Shown here: positions 23,342 through 36,498 of the stretch, piece by piece
How positions within the stretch are numbered: the stretch's first letter is position 1
Layout: every line of letters begins with the position of its first letter
Source: Scleroderma bovista
Lineage: Eukaryota; Basidiomycota; Agaricomycetes; Boletales; Sclerodermataceae
NCBI GenBank assembly: GCA_037178675.1
Contig: JAYMGJ010000372.1
Coordinates: forward strand, 1-64,000
Length of the DNA stretch: 64,000 bases
Direction: 5' to 3'
Position numbers and translations under genes: made by a program
Notes under the pieces: model-generated
Seen by the model: the letters and a program-made list of their open reading frames with translations, nothing else
Database searches by the model: none
Told to the model about the DNA's origin: nothing

Positions 23342-26300
23342 ATGCCCTTCGAACGATATCTTCGTCACGATGCAGACGACAGCGACAGCGTCGCCGTTGC
23401 CCATGATGCCCAGTACTACGACCCAGGAGCCCGTTTTCACAACACCTCTTCCTGCTACCCCGACACGCATGCCCATTTGGACCCATCTGGCCACCATCAT
23501 TCCCACTACTCAAATGCAGTCCAGTTCCAAATCCCTCACTTCATGCTCAATGGGCCCCCCATCCTTGCCCCAGGTGGTGGCGCCGAAGTGCTCCCTGCGG
23601 GCCTTCTAGATAGCCCCGACTCACTGGCCTCATCATGGTTCGCCAACAGCGGCTTTGCACCGTGAGCACACACCCTTTCCCCTTGTCTAGTATCTTGCTG
23701 GCCACTCATTCGTACTTGTAGATTTCACAGTATATCTAGACACCATCCCTCAAGCGCTGATTCCTCAGATGATTCTGCTCCTTCAGCAGCCTCCCTGAAT
23801 GCCTTTGATGTCGAGGCCTACTCTGGAAGCAACCAGGCGTCGACGACTTCTTCTTCAACCTTGGCTGCTTTTACATCTCCTAGCGTAGATACACGTTACA
23901 ATTTAGCGTTACCCTCTCCTCCAACAGCCTACGCAAATCACAGTCAATCCACCCATGCCCAGCTTGCCCAGCCTTTCCTATCTCTCTCTCATTCCTTTCA
24001 GCAGCTTTCCTCTCACAGCACTGGCCCACTTCCTCTTGCCGCCCCCTCTACTTTCGGCCTTCCCGTGTATTCGACCTCGGGATTCGATCTCATGTCCATC
24101 CTTTCACGCGTTGCGAGTCGTTCGAACCCAACCATTTGCCTTGGTGCCGTGGACAATTCTTGCGCTTTTTCCATTGCAGATGTCCGACGACATGATTCAC
24201 CCGTCGTCTACGCCTCACCATCCTTTTACCGTCTGACGGGCTATAGCGAACACGAGGTCATCGGGCGAAACTGCCGCTTCCTCCAATCTCCAACAGGTCA
24301 CGTCGCTAGGGGTGAGGCACGCATGCCCACATCATCTGATGCGATTGCCCATATGCGCAAGGCATTGGCCTCTGGAAAGGAGTGTCAGGCGAAAATCCTC
24401 AACTATAAAAAAGGCGGGACGCCCTTTTTCAATTTCGTCACCGTTATCCCTCTCCGCGGTGGTGTTCATGGAACACCCGAAGAGGGTGATGAGATCGTAT
24501 ACCATGTTGGATTCCAGGTTGACCTTTCCGAACAACCAGGTCGTATCATTGACAAACTTCGTGAGGGGTCTTATTGCACGTCTTATAGTAACTGGACATC
24601 CTTGAGCATTCCTGAGTCACTTAGTGCACCTCCACAAATTACCGCAACAGCCGCAGCCTCACTCTTGTTACCTCCGCGCGCATCAAAGACTGCCCATCTC
24701 ATGAGCGGCGCGGTTTCCAAGAATCTGCGCAACCTTATCGCCGACACCACTTTCACGGATGCCGTGCACATCTCAACGTCGACCAATATTTCTGGGACCG
24801 TTGCTCCAGATCCCGGCGGTACTACGACATCACTCACATCTCTGTCTGCGTCAAACTCAGGAAATCCTCTTTCCATCGCTGCCCCTTCTTCGTCTTCCAC
24901 TGTAATTGCCATTTCATCAGGTATTCCGCCTTCACCTACCACATCCATTTCTCCTGCGCTTTCGCTTCTTCTGCTCGAGCTACTTCCCGACTTTCTGCTC
25001 GTCCTCTCTCTCAAAGGTTCGTTCCTTTATGTCGCGCCATCTGTCCGCCTCGTCCTTGGCTACGAACCACATGAACTTGTGGGCCGTAGCATTTCTGACG
25101 TATGCCACCCCGCTGACCTGGTTCCACTCATGAGAGAATTGAAAGAAGGTAGTGTTGGCACAGGTAGTGTCTATTCGGGCTCAGGAAGCGGAAATGTGTA
25201 TTCGCCTGGTGCATCAGACTCAGCAGGCGACAGCGCTCACCCACCAGGAGTCCCCAAACCCGTTGATCTCCTGTTCCGTGCTGCTCCCAAAACGCCAGCC
25301 CATCCCATCCCTCCCGTCTCGTCTCCTGCACCCCCCACCTCATCTCCGTTGGCGTCCGGCTCCACCACTGGCCACACATCTTCAGATTCTCTGCCAGTGT
25401 CTGGAACTACTGAGGGTGACGATGTGTCACGTCCGTATATCTGGCTTGAGTGTCGTGGCCGACTTCATGTCGAACCTGGAAAAGGCCGGAAGGCGATTAT
25501 ACTTTCTGGGCGTGCACGGTGGATGCCTGCTGTGCGGTGGAGTACCGTCACACGCGCAGGCGGCGTTGGCGTTGGGATTACTGCCCCAAACTCAACACCT
25601 CAAGGCCAGGGGCCAAAAACAGGTGCGGCAGATTCTCGCACTGCACTGTCGAGCAATAACTAAATTGTCTGTAGTAAGTCCACAGGAGGAATCATTGGAG
25701 TTTTGGGCCCTTCTTGCCCCCGCGGGTACTTTCCTCGTCGCATCAGCCGGCGTCCGAGATGTCCTTGGTTGGAGCGTTGGTGAGGTCATTGGACGTTCGC
25801 TCTGGGGAATGGTTATGGATGGCGTGCAAACGGGTGCCACACTTCGAGCACGGGTCGAAAAGGAGTTGTTGCGTTTGCCAGGAGGAGAGGTACGTGTATT
25901 TCCAGCATCTTTTTCTTTTTTATACTCAACAAAACGTGGTGTTTTTTTTTCCAATAATGCTCTGCCCTCTGTTCTCTCAGACCGCGGAAACAGACGACCC
26001 TCCACCCACCATCCTTACTTCGACACTTGTTCATCGTGATACCCGTGCTGTGCCTGTGCGCGTAGTATTCTATCGCACGCCACGCACACATACCCACGCA
26101 CCGATGGGCGGGCTCGCAAATCCACGAGGCAACCCGCTTTGCCCTCTGGTTTGTCAAGTGTCTGTACTCCCACCCAACACGTTCACAGGGGTGGTTTCGT
26201 CAGTGGCAAGCCCGTCATCAGGGGAAGCCACTTCGCGTGTCGATTCCGGTAATGACCCTAGCTCAGCAAATACATGGCCCACACGTCCAGATGATGCAAC

Positions 26301-26745
26301 ACTGTTTGAAGAACTGGATACTTCACGAGGATCCAGCTGGCAGTACGAATTGCAGCAGCTCAAGTTCGCCAACCAGAGGTTGCATGAAGAGCTTGATGCA
26401 CTTGAAGGCGGTGGTTCTGGCACTGACAGTTCGGAGATAACTGTGGGTAATGGTGGAGGTAATGGATCAGGAGTTGTCCCTCCTCCCTTATCTAGCGACA
26501 TCCCTATCCCTGCAATCCCCGCGACTGCTAGCCGATCACATGGTCAGCCGCCTTACCAGTCGCTGCTTCCTTCGTCGGCTACTACGCCGCATCCCCACGA
26601 TACAGCACGTAGTCAAGTTTACCGTATGCATTCACAGACGAATCCACACGAACTGTTCTCTACGGACTGGTCTTCGCTCCTAGGTACGCAGGGCATATCC
26701 AATCCCCTGAAGCGCACTTGGAATTCAGATGACAGAGCTACGTAG
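23342..26745 (+). CDS. WC-1: White collar-1 type blue-light photoreceptor
   Basis: Flavin-binding LOV/PAS photoreceptor and transcription regulator; with WC-2 it drives light responses and fruiting in mushrooms. Exons 23342-23661, 23731-25622, 25675-25889 and 25981-26745 sum to 3192 nt, 1063 aa. The LOV domain reads SIADVRRHDSPVVYASPSF and GYSEHEVIGRNCRFLQSP, with the photoactive Cys in GRNCRFLQ, then KKGGTPFFNFVTVIPLRG. PAS-B reads LPDFLLVLSLKGSFLYVAPS and LGYEPHELVGRSISDVCHP. PAS-C is around EFWALLAPAGTFLVASAGVR. The C-terminus (NPLKRTWNSDDRAT*) has no GATA zinc finger, as known for basidiomycete WC-1 (dst1/BWC1 type). The 52-nt intron at 25623-25674 has clean borders. It is divergent from the BTB/CAP-Gly gene, 146 bp between starts. 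Confidence 0.95.
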
Positions 26746-27212
26746 CTGATGACTGAAGGGGAATGACGGGCGAACAAGGCATGACCGCTATACACGACAG
26801 GTCATCATATACACGAATTAATTCTGTCGTTACGTCCGCTTTCACCTTATATTTGCTTGCTCGGAGATGGACTTACTACTGCCTGCACATTATCTCTTGT
26901 ACTAGTTTAATTCTGTATTAGCATATTCTGTCGGTTGCTTTCCGTTGCTGTGCTTTCTTGATATCCTTGCATCTTTGCCTGAACACTTTGAGTGATATAC
27001 ATATCCCCCCCCCGATAACGTGTTTCCTTCGGAGGGCCCTCGCAGCCAACTTTGTTAACGAGGATTTCACGGAGTCCTTGTAGTGCGTCACCGAGATCTA
27101 TCCCAACCAGTTCACCCGATTAGCTCCCAAGTGCATGCAAATTGGATCATATTTTCTATTCCTTCCAGTAGCCGATACTGCTGAATGTTGCCAGCCCATA
27201 CTTGGACATCTC
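26746..27212. other. Intergenic, no gene seen
   Basis: This is the 3' flank of WC-1 up to the start of the GMC duplication. It has a C-rich run (CCCCCCCCC near 27006). No coding pattern was recognised. Confidence 0.6.
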
Positions 27213-30200
27213 TAGTGTCCACGTTTGCAAACGTGTATAGAACTAGAGCCCTCTGGCTCACGAGACTAACCGTATTGTTACAAAGGCTACAACTTACAAA
27301 GGGTTGAACACCACACTGGAAAGGTCTAGAACAACTTGACCTGTAAATTTTAACTTGTAAGTTTACTCGTGCTTGATGGTCTCCTTTATGATATCTCCCG
27401 CTACAGAATTAGGAATATCAGTACTTGTTTTAAAGATGTGACACTTTGTCTTACCTTGCATTCCGATGACATATGCAGTTGCTGTGGACGAAATCAGGAA
27501 ACAGGGCACCTAGGTTGGAACACCAAAACACACTCATTGTATGAGCTGCAATATGCAGGGGGATGATGGAAAGATCAGCAACCCGGATATTCGACGTGCC
27601 ATACACCTAGAAAATGCTCAGATCGCAGTACAGCAAACGAGCTCGTGATTGACAGGGTACCTTAAGTTCGGTGTCCACAACTCCACCCTTTTCCTTTGGT
27701 AGCATGGAAAGTGTTCCAATGGTGTCTGTGTGCAAAAGTGAGGTGCGATTGAGTCAATTTCATGCAACTGCGTCTTACGGAAAGTAGTGCCACAAAAGGA
27801 TTTGATGAAATCTAGGAAGCGCCATGCTTAGATGATTTAATGATGCAGAAAGATGATTCTTACCGCCGATCTGCTCATCAGTCACAACGTCGGGGCCAGG
27901 GTTGACTTCCTTCAAAGGAGATGCTGTTCAACATAAAAGTTACTTCACACGAACAAGAACTGTAACCCACGACTTACCTAAGACCTCCCGAAGGGGGGAA
28001 GTACACGCGACTTTGCGAGCAAACTTGACGAGTTCAACAAAGACGTACAGGTCTGTCAACAGATTAGCAAAGAGTTCTGCGTCATAGAATTCTCAGTAAT
28101 AATTACCAATCTCTTCTTCGAACACGCGAGGATCAGTTTTCAAGGGGGTAGCCGGATCAGAAGATGTCACATGCTATGATGGGGTAAATTCGAGAATTTT
28201 TTTCTTTTAAAAAAGGGCGCAAAGCTTACAATGGAGCCCCGAGAGAAGGGATGGTTGATGCCCACGCAAATCGTCAAATACTTCTTCCCCTTTTCCGGAG
28301 GGTCTGAAATAACACATCAACCCTCCGAAACGAAACAAAAACGAAACATACTCGGGAAGCTGAGGAAGCCAGGGTACAACATAACCTCACAATGAGCTGC
28401 TCTGTCTTCTGTCCGTTCCATACGATTCAGTTGGACTTCATACTGTTCCTTGAGTCCAGGAGGGTACGTCACCCTTTCCTCAAATGTCTTCCTGGCTGCA
28501 TTGATGATATCATCACCACGTTCGGAGATGGCCTGCAATGGAACGAAGGCAAGCCCGCTGATACCAAGTGTGAATGCACCTGCACGAGGATGCGCACTAC
28601 AAGGTTGCTAACTATTTGGAAAACATTCTCAGGTCATCTGCACAACTCACTTCAGTTTTTCTAAATGTTCCTTGTAAACTTGTGGGTCTCGCAGTATGTG
28701 GAGGGCAAGGTCATCCGCATCTGGGGAAAGCTCTGCGAGACAAGTCAGATTAGAGAGGTGTTCAACGAAATGACGCTGACCATAGGTGAGACAGGAGTAC
28801 AGGTGTTCTTGAAGGTTTTCTCCGACAGTAGGAAGGTTTAGATGAACATTCACGCCGGCCGCCTCCAGCAAGGATTTGTTCCCTATGCCAGATAACTCAA
28901 GGATCTGGGGAGACTTCAAGGCTCTGCATATATATCAACTGCATTTTTCCCACTAATGATGGAGGATACACTTGCAACGTACCCGGCGCAAAGTACGACC
29001 TCCATGGTGACATTGACTACATAGGTTTGTTCTGCGTGTACGAATTCGACACCTGTTGCAGTTAAAAGTCCCTCTTGTGTTACCTTCGTGAGCAGCCTGT
29101 TCACCGAAGCGGAAGTTAGTACTTTGAGGTTTTCGCGTGCAGCACATGGAAGATAAAATGCCTGAAATGGCTTCAGGATCAATCAAAATATCAAAATATC
29201 AGCCACTCACCGTGGTTGCGTAGCTCCGAGTGTATGTCGACGGATCAACGGTCTTTGCACAGAATAAAGCACCTTTTGGCTGCAGCGTTCTCTGTAAGGA
29301 TGAGATTTTGCCATAGGTGTGAAAACCTACATCGCCATCATACTGTACGACAAATGGACATCAGGGACAGTGGTACGTGTTGAGTTTCAGAAGAAATCTC
29401 ACAGGTTTGGGGGCACGGGGGATACCCAGCTCGAGCCAGGCCTGAAAGCAAGACGTGAATAAATAAAATACCTACTAGAAAAGTAGTGCATGGTGACTTA
29501 CCTCGAATGCTTTAATCTCCGGCTCTGTGATTGTGGCGGGATGACAAAGCTTGATTGGACCTGATGCAAGGTGAGAACCACGATGTGCCTTATCGGGACA
29601 CTTTACCATCTCTTCCCAGCTGAGATTTGAGGTCGGAAACGTTCAAGTGATGGGTGGCGGTCGAATCGTCCAGTGGTTGGTAACTTGACAAGGGAAATTA
29701 GCAGTGGCAGCGACGTCCGTCGATGGAAACGAACCCCTCCAGCTTGCGCAGATTCTTCTGAAATGTTTCCCAGTTCCATCCTTTGTTTCCCAGCCTCTCC
29801 CAATCTGTGTGGTGATCATAATCACTTGCTCTGAAATAAACCAGGGTCTGCCTCACCATTGACCTCTTCAGCAGGTGGTTTTGTCCAGCAAAGGAAGTTG
29901 ATGGCGGAGCTTCCACCAAGTACCTTCCCTCTATTCCATCGTGTTAAGTACATAATCAGAAATGGGTCTCGGTTCTCACCTGGCCAAGGCATATTCCCTC
30001 CCATTAGAGAAGTCTTGTGCAGTCTGTTCTCACGGTTAGTGAAGTAGATTTCCATATCCATGTGAATCCAGACCGTTTTGATGGCCCAATCATACTCAGG
30101 CTGACCGAAATGATGCCCATACTGGGCTGGAAGGACTAGAAGTAAGGTGAGATTCGCCTGGGGTAATTCCACTACTCCGTTTAACGCACGTAGCTTAGGA

Positions 30201-30551
30201 TCGTCAAACTGGTCAGATCCTGCTTCTAGTACAAGGACAGATATGTTGGGGTCTTCGCTGAGACGGGATGCCAAACAAAGACCAGCCGTCTGTAGATTAT
30301 ATTATGTCAATACACCGCGGTATTCCCTGGAAGCAATGGGAAGAACTGCATACACCACCTCCTGCGATCGCCACTGATCAGCCAGTTGCATCTCAGAATG
30401 AGCTTAGGGACGAACCGACGATGACGAAGTCAAACGGACGGCTAAGCACCTCCTGAATCTTTGCAGTGGTCCTCTGAGGCATTATGACGGGGAACAGTCA
30501 GAATTCAGGTCCATCGTAGGACCGCGCTCCCATTTATGTGATACGGTTCAA
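27213..30551 (-). repeat. Segmental duplication, copy A (GMC gene)
   Basis: About 3.3 kb matches 55769-59092 in the same orientation, estimated by eye above 90 percent identity. It covers the GMC gene, all its introns, its 3' flank from TAGTGTCCACGTTTGCAAAC and about 70 bp of its 5' flank. Homology stops just outside on both sides. Confidence 0.9.
27363..30482 (-). CDS. GMC oxidoreductase, copy A
   Basis: FAD-dependent glucose-methanol-choline oxidoreductase (aryl-alcohol oxidase/alcohol dehydrogenase-like); the substrate cannot be told from sequence. The start complementary to 30480-30482 gives MPQRTTAKIQEVLSRPFDFV, then IVGGGTAGLCLASRLSED (FAD-binding GxGxxG) and ISVLVLEAGSDQFDD. PROSITE GMC signature 1 lies in RWNRGKVLGGSSAINFLCW; signature 2 is LKSPQILELSGIG. 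A VGENLQEHL block follows. The catalytic part is HTIGTLSMLPKEKGGVVD, then VYGTSNIRVADLSIIPLHIA; the first His is created across an intron. The C-terminus is AGDIIKETIKHE*. There are many short introns. No signal peptide is evident, so the enzyme is probably intracellular. No nonsense codon was seen in the main blocks. Confidence 0.88.
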
Positions 30552-31068
30552 AGGCGCCCGGATCAGATGTGTCAGTGAACTGCTCTGAGTAAGCATCATG
30601 TATGGTTCATCACAGTCGCGGGTAGATGCGGGTAGACAGACCATCCATTCAATTTACCTAGTGGAGTAATGTTAGTACCCTGTTGTGGGTGCGGGTTGAG
30701 CTCACTGGGGAAAAAAGGAAATTATGTGACGCACGCATTTGCATCGAGTTTGCTGATCCGAGTGATGTCCGTTGCATATTCTAGCAAGATCCTAGATACC
30801 CTCAAATATCGTACGAATCATCTGATTATTTCGACATTATACGGAGGTTATAGCCTCACCCACGTAGCCTCAGATCTCTTATTTGGCCTAACACCATTTC
30901 TAGACATATACGCTGATTGAGCCGGCGGGTATGGCGTCCACCCACGTCATGCTGTGCAGCATTGAGGCTGTCCTTCTCTTTGCGCTCTGCTCTCTCATCG
31001 AACCGCAGCGACGGTGACGCTTTCAATGCGTCATCGTGTTTCAGTGTGCGTGACGAGCTCCTTTCAAG
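30552..31068. other. Intergenic, no gene seen
   Basis: This lies between the GMC copy A promoter and the Helitron OB-fold gene. The 5' end of the Helitron should be here, but I could not fix a convincing TC terminus. Confidence 0.5.
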
Positions 31069-31889
31069 ATGGATCGAGCACATCGTCGGAGCTCAAGCGT
31101 GTTCGCTGAACCACTGCGAATGGCGAGCTTCTGTGCCTATCAAGGTGTCGTAGGCATCCACGACGCGGAACCTTACATCTACTCCGACAAACGACGCTAC
31201 TGGAGGCATAAAGCCGTGCTTCCCTTAAGCTACACTGATCTTCCCGTTGATGTTTTGACTTTCGGTGGAGAGCCCGCGGCTGCTGACTATGGAATCTACT
31301 ATGTCACCGCACGGGTGATCATGCAGCCCAACGTAAAGACGGAGGATGGCGAACCACGATTGCAACTGTACGCTAACACTGTTCGTGTTCTTTCATCATT
31401 CAAATCACCGTCTCTTTTATGCTTAAACTGAAAATGCAGCCTCTTCAATCGCTTCCTCCCAATGCGCGCGCGTTATCAGCGTTAACCACGTCTGGAAAGG
31501 TGTCTCAGAGCAGCAGCGAGCTGGAGGCCAATCGAGGATTTGATATCGACGTCTTTCAGTTTGGCGCGGTTGTTCATCAAAGTGTTCGTCTTCGATTCTA
31601 TTACCCCTCCACTCATCCACGCCTCACCAAGACGCCTCTCCCGGCTGCGGGGAAGCATGTCGTGGTACAGGGTTACATTCAACGGGTGGAAAATGATCGA
31701 TGCGTTGTATCTGTCAACGACATCGAGCTTGGTCCTTCTGATAGCATTTTTTCTGCTGATCCTCCTCCTCCTGCGAAGCTTCTCCATTTTGATTGGAGCA
31801 CGAAGGGTAAAGGAAAGCGGGCACGTTATGACGACGATGACCTCGGTGAAAAGGGGCCTTCTGCGTCATCATCTCAAACAGCTGAATAG
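31069..31889 (+). CDS. Helitron-associated OB-fold-like protein
   Basis: Exons 31069-31380 and 31440-31889 sum to 762 nt, 253 aa. The N-terminal part includes YWRHKAVLPLSYTDLPVDVL. The C-terminal part has GKHVVVQGYIQRVENDRCVV and SVNDIELG, which looks like the beta-barrel pattern of an OB-fold, and a basic/acidic tail (KGKGKRARYDDDD). Replication protein A-like ORFs are known in some Helitrons and may help with single-stranded DNA. The gene is just upstream of RepHel in the same orientation. The function is inferred; the frame appears intact. Confidence 0.55.
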
Positions 31890-32148
31890 GGCAATGGAAT
31901 CGTTATCATTGTAGCGTCTGTTCTCTTTCTGTTACTTCGAAGCTTGCTATACTATGACTCTGACTACGGTACGAGATCGCAATCGAAAGCGTTTAGCTCG
32001 CTCTTCTTCGTCGTTTCGTGATGATGAGAATCGTCGCAAGCGTCGTCGTCGAGCTAACTCACGTCAACAAACTAATGCTGAATCTTCCATCGTATGCACT
32101 GGACGAGAGCCTTATGTGCGATTGAAGCTTACTACTTACGTGTGGTAG

Positions 32149-35100
32149 ATGGTAAGGCCTCCTGACGATGCTATCAGCAACCAAGCACCTCCTTCATGGT
32201 GGTCCACGTTAGCTCAAAATCCACCAGCACCCATCGCACCTTCCGAATGGAATCGAAGATGCCCTCGGTGCCATGCGTGGTTGCTCTCGACCGAATCCAA
32301 TTCATTCTGTTGTCATAATGGACGCCATATCGCACCACCATTGTCACCTTTACCTCCCCGGATGCGTGCTTTGTTCGACGATGTTTCACTTCGTCGACAT
32401 CTCAGCGAATATTGTCGTACCATCAACAATCTCTTTACCTTTGCTGGCATAGGTGTCACCGAAGGCTTCCAGCACTTCTCTCCTGCTTCAGGTCCACCGG
32501 CAGTCGCCATCACTGGTCGTACATATCATCTCATTCGCAACACCGAATATGCAGAGCATTCCATTCATTGGTTTCTCTATGACGAAAGTATGCGCAATCA
32601 AAAGGCACTGCAGTTCGGAGTTCATGCTACCATCATCCAAGCAGTAAAGGATGACCTTCGTGACGTTAATCCTTATGTCGGACACCTTGATCACTTTCAT
32701 ACATCTCCTCGCCAGCGTCGTCGCATTCTAGAAATCAAGGACTATGGCTCTGCGGCCGCAGACTTTGCTGCTGTAATGCACGCTGCTAATTCAACAAACA
32801 TCAATCCTCGATCGATTCTTATTCGTCGCCATGGATCGCACCAACCGGAATTCATCAACATACTTTCTCATCACTATGAACCCCTGCATTATGTTCTGTT
32901 CTTTCCTCACGCTGACATTGGATGGGGTTCGTCACAAGTGCCCAATGTACCTCGAATGTCTCAGATGGAATGGTATCGAAATCGTCTGTTAGTAAATCAA
33001 GATAACCGTTTCTCAATTCTGGGCAGATTGTGCTGCGAGTACTTAGTGGACATGTATTCTCGATGGGAGGAACAACGTTTGCAGTACATCGCGAGAGAAC
33101 GTGCATTTCGGGAGCACGAAGTACATGATGATAGCGACGAAGAAGAATTCGACCCTGATATCAAGCTACCAACATCCTTCGTTGGATCTCATGCTTGGAC
33201 CTCCGAACAAGCTGCGGATGCAATGGCTCTCGGACGTAGATATGGAAAGCCAACATTCTTTTGCACGATGACCTTCAATCCCGACTGGCCTGAAGCTCGC
33301 ACTTGCTTACTTCCAGGTCAGACTGTATATGACATTCCCGTTGTTGTTGCACGAGTCTTCAAAAGTCGCCTTGAAAAGGTTCTTCATTTCATACGGACAC
33401 GGTTTGGAGATACAAAGTATCTCATTAGGGTGATCGAATTTCAAAAGCGGGGATTTCCTCATGCTCATATCATCGTCAAGGTGGGGGGTTCGTTCTTCTA
33501 ACGTTCTTTTCTAAAGAAATATGATTCATAGGTTCACCCTGAGCCTGAATTCGAAGAGCTTGATTCGATTGTCCAAGCTCATCTGCCTGTTGATAATCCC
33601 TCCCTCTGCGGGAAGGTACGAAAATACATGATGCATAATCGTGACCATCTCCAAAATCCACATGGTCGTTGCAACCGACGTGGGCAATGCATTTATGGTT
33701 TCCCGCAACCGTTGCAACAAGCAACAACCATAGATGAATCTGGTCGCATTCATTGGCGCCGCTTCTCCGCTGATGATGCTTGGGTCGTTTCGTACAATCC
33801 CACGCTGCTTGAGTTCACCAATTGTCACTTTCATTTTGACGTTGTTTTCACTTCAAAGGTGTTCACCTACCTCTATAAATATTTGTACAAAGGAGAAGAC
33901 ATCACACAGTTCACCATCGCTGGCGAACCTTCGATTCCTGAGGCACCATCTGCAATCAATGAAGTGGCTGACTATCAGAAAGCGCGCTACTTATCTGCAC
34001 CTGAGAGTGCTTGGCGTCTGCTTGGCTTTCACACGACACGAAAGGAGCCTGCTGTTGAATGTCTTCCTGTTCATCTACCCGGTCAAAACACACCACAATT
34101 CCGACGCAATGATGGTGAACGTTCCTCCACTTCTCTCCTTCATCGATACTTTCTCCGATCCCCACTGTTGCACGATCTTACCTATGAGCAGTATTTCGAA
34201 CGATTTGTTCTTTATTCGTACATTGATGGACAGCCCATTAATGCTAACGAATATCCTGAATGTCATATGGATGGCATCAAACGAAAAAAGGCTGCTCGCA
34301 GATGTCGAACAGAAAAGATCGCACGTATTGACACTGTTCCTCTACACACAGGTGCTACATTTTTACAATCGTTTAAATGCTCAGCTTCTCATGATATCTT
34401 CGAATAGGAGAGCTGTTTTATGCTAGAATGCTCCTCCTCCATCGAGCAGCTCAATCATTTCATGATTTGCGAACCATCAATGGCATAGAATTCCCCACCT
34501 TTCACGAAGCTGCATGTCAACTTGGGCTATTCGATGATCAACACGAAGGACAACAAGCATTGCAAGAAGCTGTTGAATGCCTTCGGACTCCCTCTCAGCT
34601 TCGGTTTTTGTTTGCACAGATTATACTGGAAGGTTACCCAGCGATGCCTCTATGGATGGAATTTCGCCCGCATCTTATCTTCGATAACCTCATTGATTAC
34701 CATGACGACGACGAGATGGCTTCCAATGCAACATTAAATGAAGTAGCACGATATCTCTCTCATGTCGGACGACGGCTTGCTGACTTCGGCTTACCTGACA
34801 CCCCTCCACACTCTGCAGAACTTCAACAAGAATTCGCATATTTGAGAGAAAATTGTGCTTTCTTCGAAGAGAAAAGTGCCCGCATGCAAGAGAATCTCAA
34901 TGATGAACAACAACAAATATTCAATTTCATCAAAACTACGTTGGAGTGTCGACATGCAAGCACATTTTTTATAGAAGGTCGACCAGGTCGTGGCAAGAGC
35001 TTCCTTATAAATGCTCTCTCCTCCATGTGGCGTGCAAACAATCACATTGTACTCATTGTAGCATCCAGTGCTCTGAGCGCAATTTGCTATCCTCGAGGAC

Positions 35101-36292
35101 GAACAGCTCACTACCTGTTTGGCATTCCCGTCACTGATGATAACATTAACTTAAAATCTACCATCAGTCCATTTTCATGTCGAGCTCATCTCATCCGAGC
35201 AGCACATGTCATCATTTGGGATGAACTTCCGATGGCGAACAAGGCAGCGTGGGAGTGTGTGCACAACCTGTGCTGCTCAATCACCGGCAAACAACAGCCG
35301 TTTGGAGGCATTCCTTTCATAGGAGCTGGTGACTTTTGACAAGTCGCACCTGTCATTCGTGGTGGTGATGAGAGTGCCACATTGATGGCATCCGTCAAAT
35401 CTTCCTTTCTCTGGCGTTCAATTGAACTGCTTTCGTTGAGTATTCCTGTTCGTTCTATTGATGATATCCACTACACGCATTTCGTGGACGAAATTGGGGA
35501 AGATGTCAGTGGCAACCGACGAACTCTTCCGTTGCTCCACAGTACTTTCAATGTCAATGATGCTGTTAATTTCCTCTTCCCTCCCGATGTTCTTCGTCAA
35601 CCACATCTCTGCTTACAACGTGCCTTCTTATCGCCACGAAACATCTTTGTTGACAAATTCAATGAAGCCATCATGCGCTCCATGCCAGATGATTATCGTT
35701 CGTATTCGCGCATGCTGAACATCCTACATATACTCATTTTTAATCAGACTCTTACTTTAGCTCGGATTCTGTCTTAGAAGCTGATCAATGCTCTCCTCTG
35801 CCGCCCGACCATACGCCCGACTTTCTCGCCATATTGACACATCCGGGGATTCCTGCTCATCGCCTCGACCTCAAAGTGAACGTCATATGCGCCATTCAAC
35901 GAAATCTCTCCGTCGAAAAGGGATTAGTACATAGTGCTCGCATCCAAATCGTTGCATTGCACCATCGCTTCATTGAAGTGCAAATGCTCGATCGCCCCGA
36001 TATCATTTGCATTCCTCGCATCACGTTCAACTTTCGTCCCTTTAACTCCAATTGGACTGTGCAGCGCAAACAATTCCCACTTCGAGCTGCATACGCGACC
36101 ACTTTCAATAGCTGCCAAGGTCTCACCCTTGATCGCTCATGCCTCGACCTACGCATTGATCCATTTGCACATGGGCAATTATATACGGCTCTTTCACGCG
36201 TTCGTTGTAGACAACATTCATTGGCAATTTTCTCTCATTCGAACGCCCAAAAAGATGTAGCCAACGTTGTTTATCGTTCACTCCTACTATAG
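32149..36292 (+). pseudogene. Helitron RepHel with one nonsense codon
   Basis: Rolling-circle replicase/helicase of the Helitron. Exons 32149-33480, 33532-34351, 34408-35701 and 35761-36292 sum to 3978 nt, 1325 codons plus stop. Rep motifs are PTFFCTMTFNPDWPE, the HUH-type EFQKRGFPHAHIIVK (about residue 435) and a two-tyrosine motif TYLYKYLYKG (about 555). Helicase motifs are EGRPGRGKSFL (Walker A, about 907), VIIWDELPM (Walker B), GDF-stop-Q and [18 protein letters not shown]. An in-frame TGA at 35337-35339 replaces the Arg of the conserved GDFRQ, consistent with CGA to TGA. Otherwise the gene is intact. A small upstream frame (31954-32148, very basic) may be the true N-terminus through a 34-nt intron. 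Confidence 0.88.
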
Positions 36293-36498
36293 TTATCTCA
36301 CACACGTCCGTAGGTAGAGTGCTTGTACACATTTATTTATTTCTGCATGTGCTATTGATAATGCTCGATATATCTTTTGGTCTCTCCGATCGTCTAAGTC
36401 CCACCATCCCTTGGGCAGCTCACTTGTACACAGCAAAACTGCAACTGGGAATTTGGAATGAAGCGGAAGGTGAGTGGGGGATCCCAGATATGCTGTCG

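Larger units (their letters stand above)
31069..36292 (+). mobile_element. Helitron (rolling-circle transposon) coding region
   Basis: The region contains an OB-fold-like gene and a RepHel gene (HUH endonuclease plus Pif1-type helicase) on the same strand, the standard autonomous Helitron content. The limits given are those of the coding region. Helitron ends (5' TC, 3' hairpin plus CTRR, host A|T) were not identified; CTAA near 36395 is followed by G and is not a convincing end. Confidence 0.85.

Noticed and set aside
36292..36420. Helitron 3' end at CTAA near 36395
   Set aside because: It is followed by G instead of T, and no convincing hairpin precedes it.
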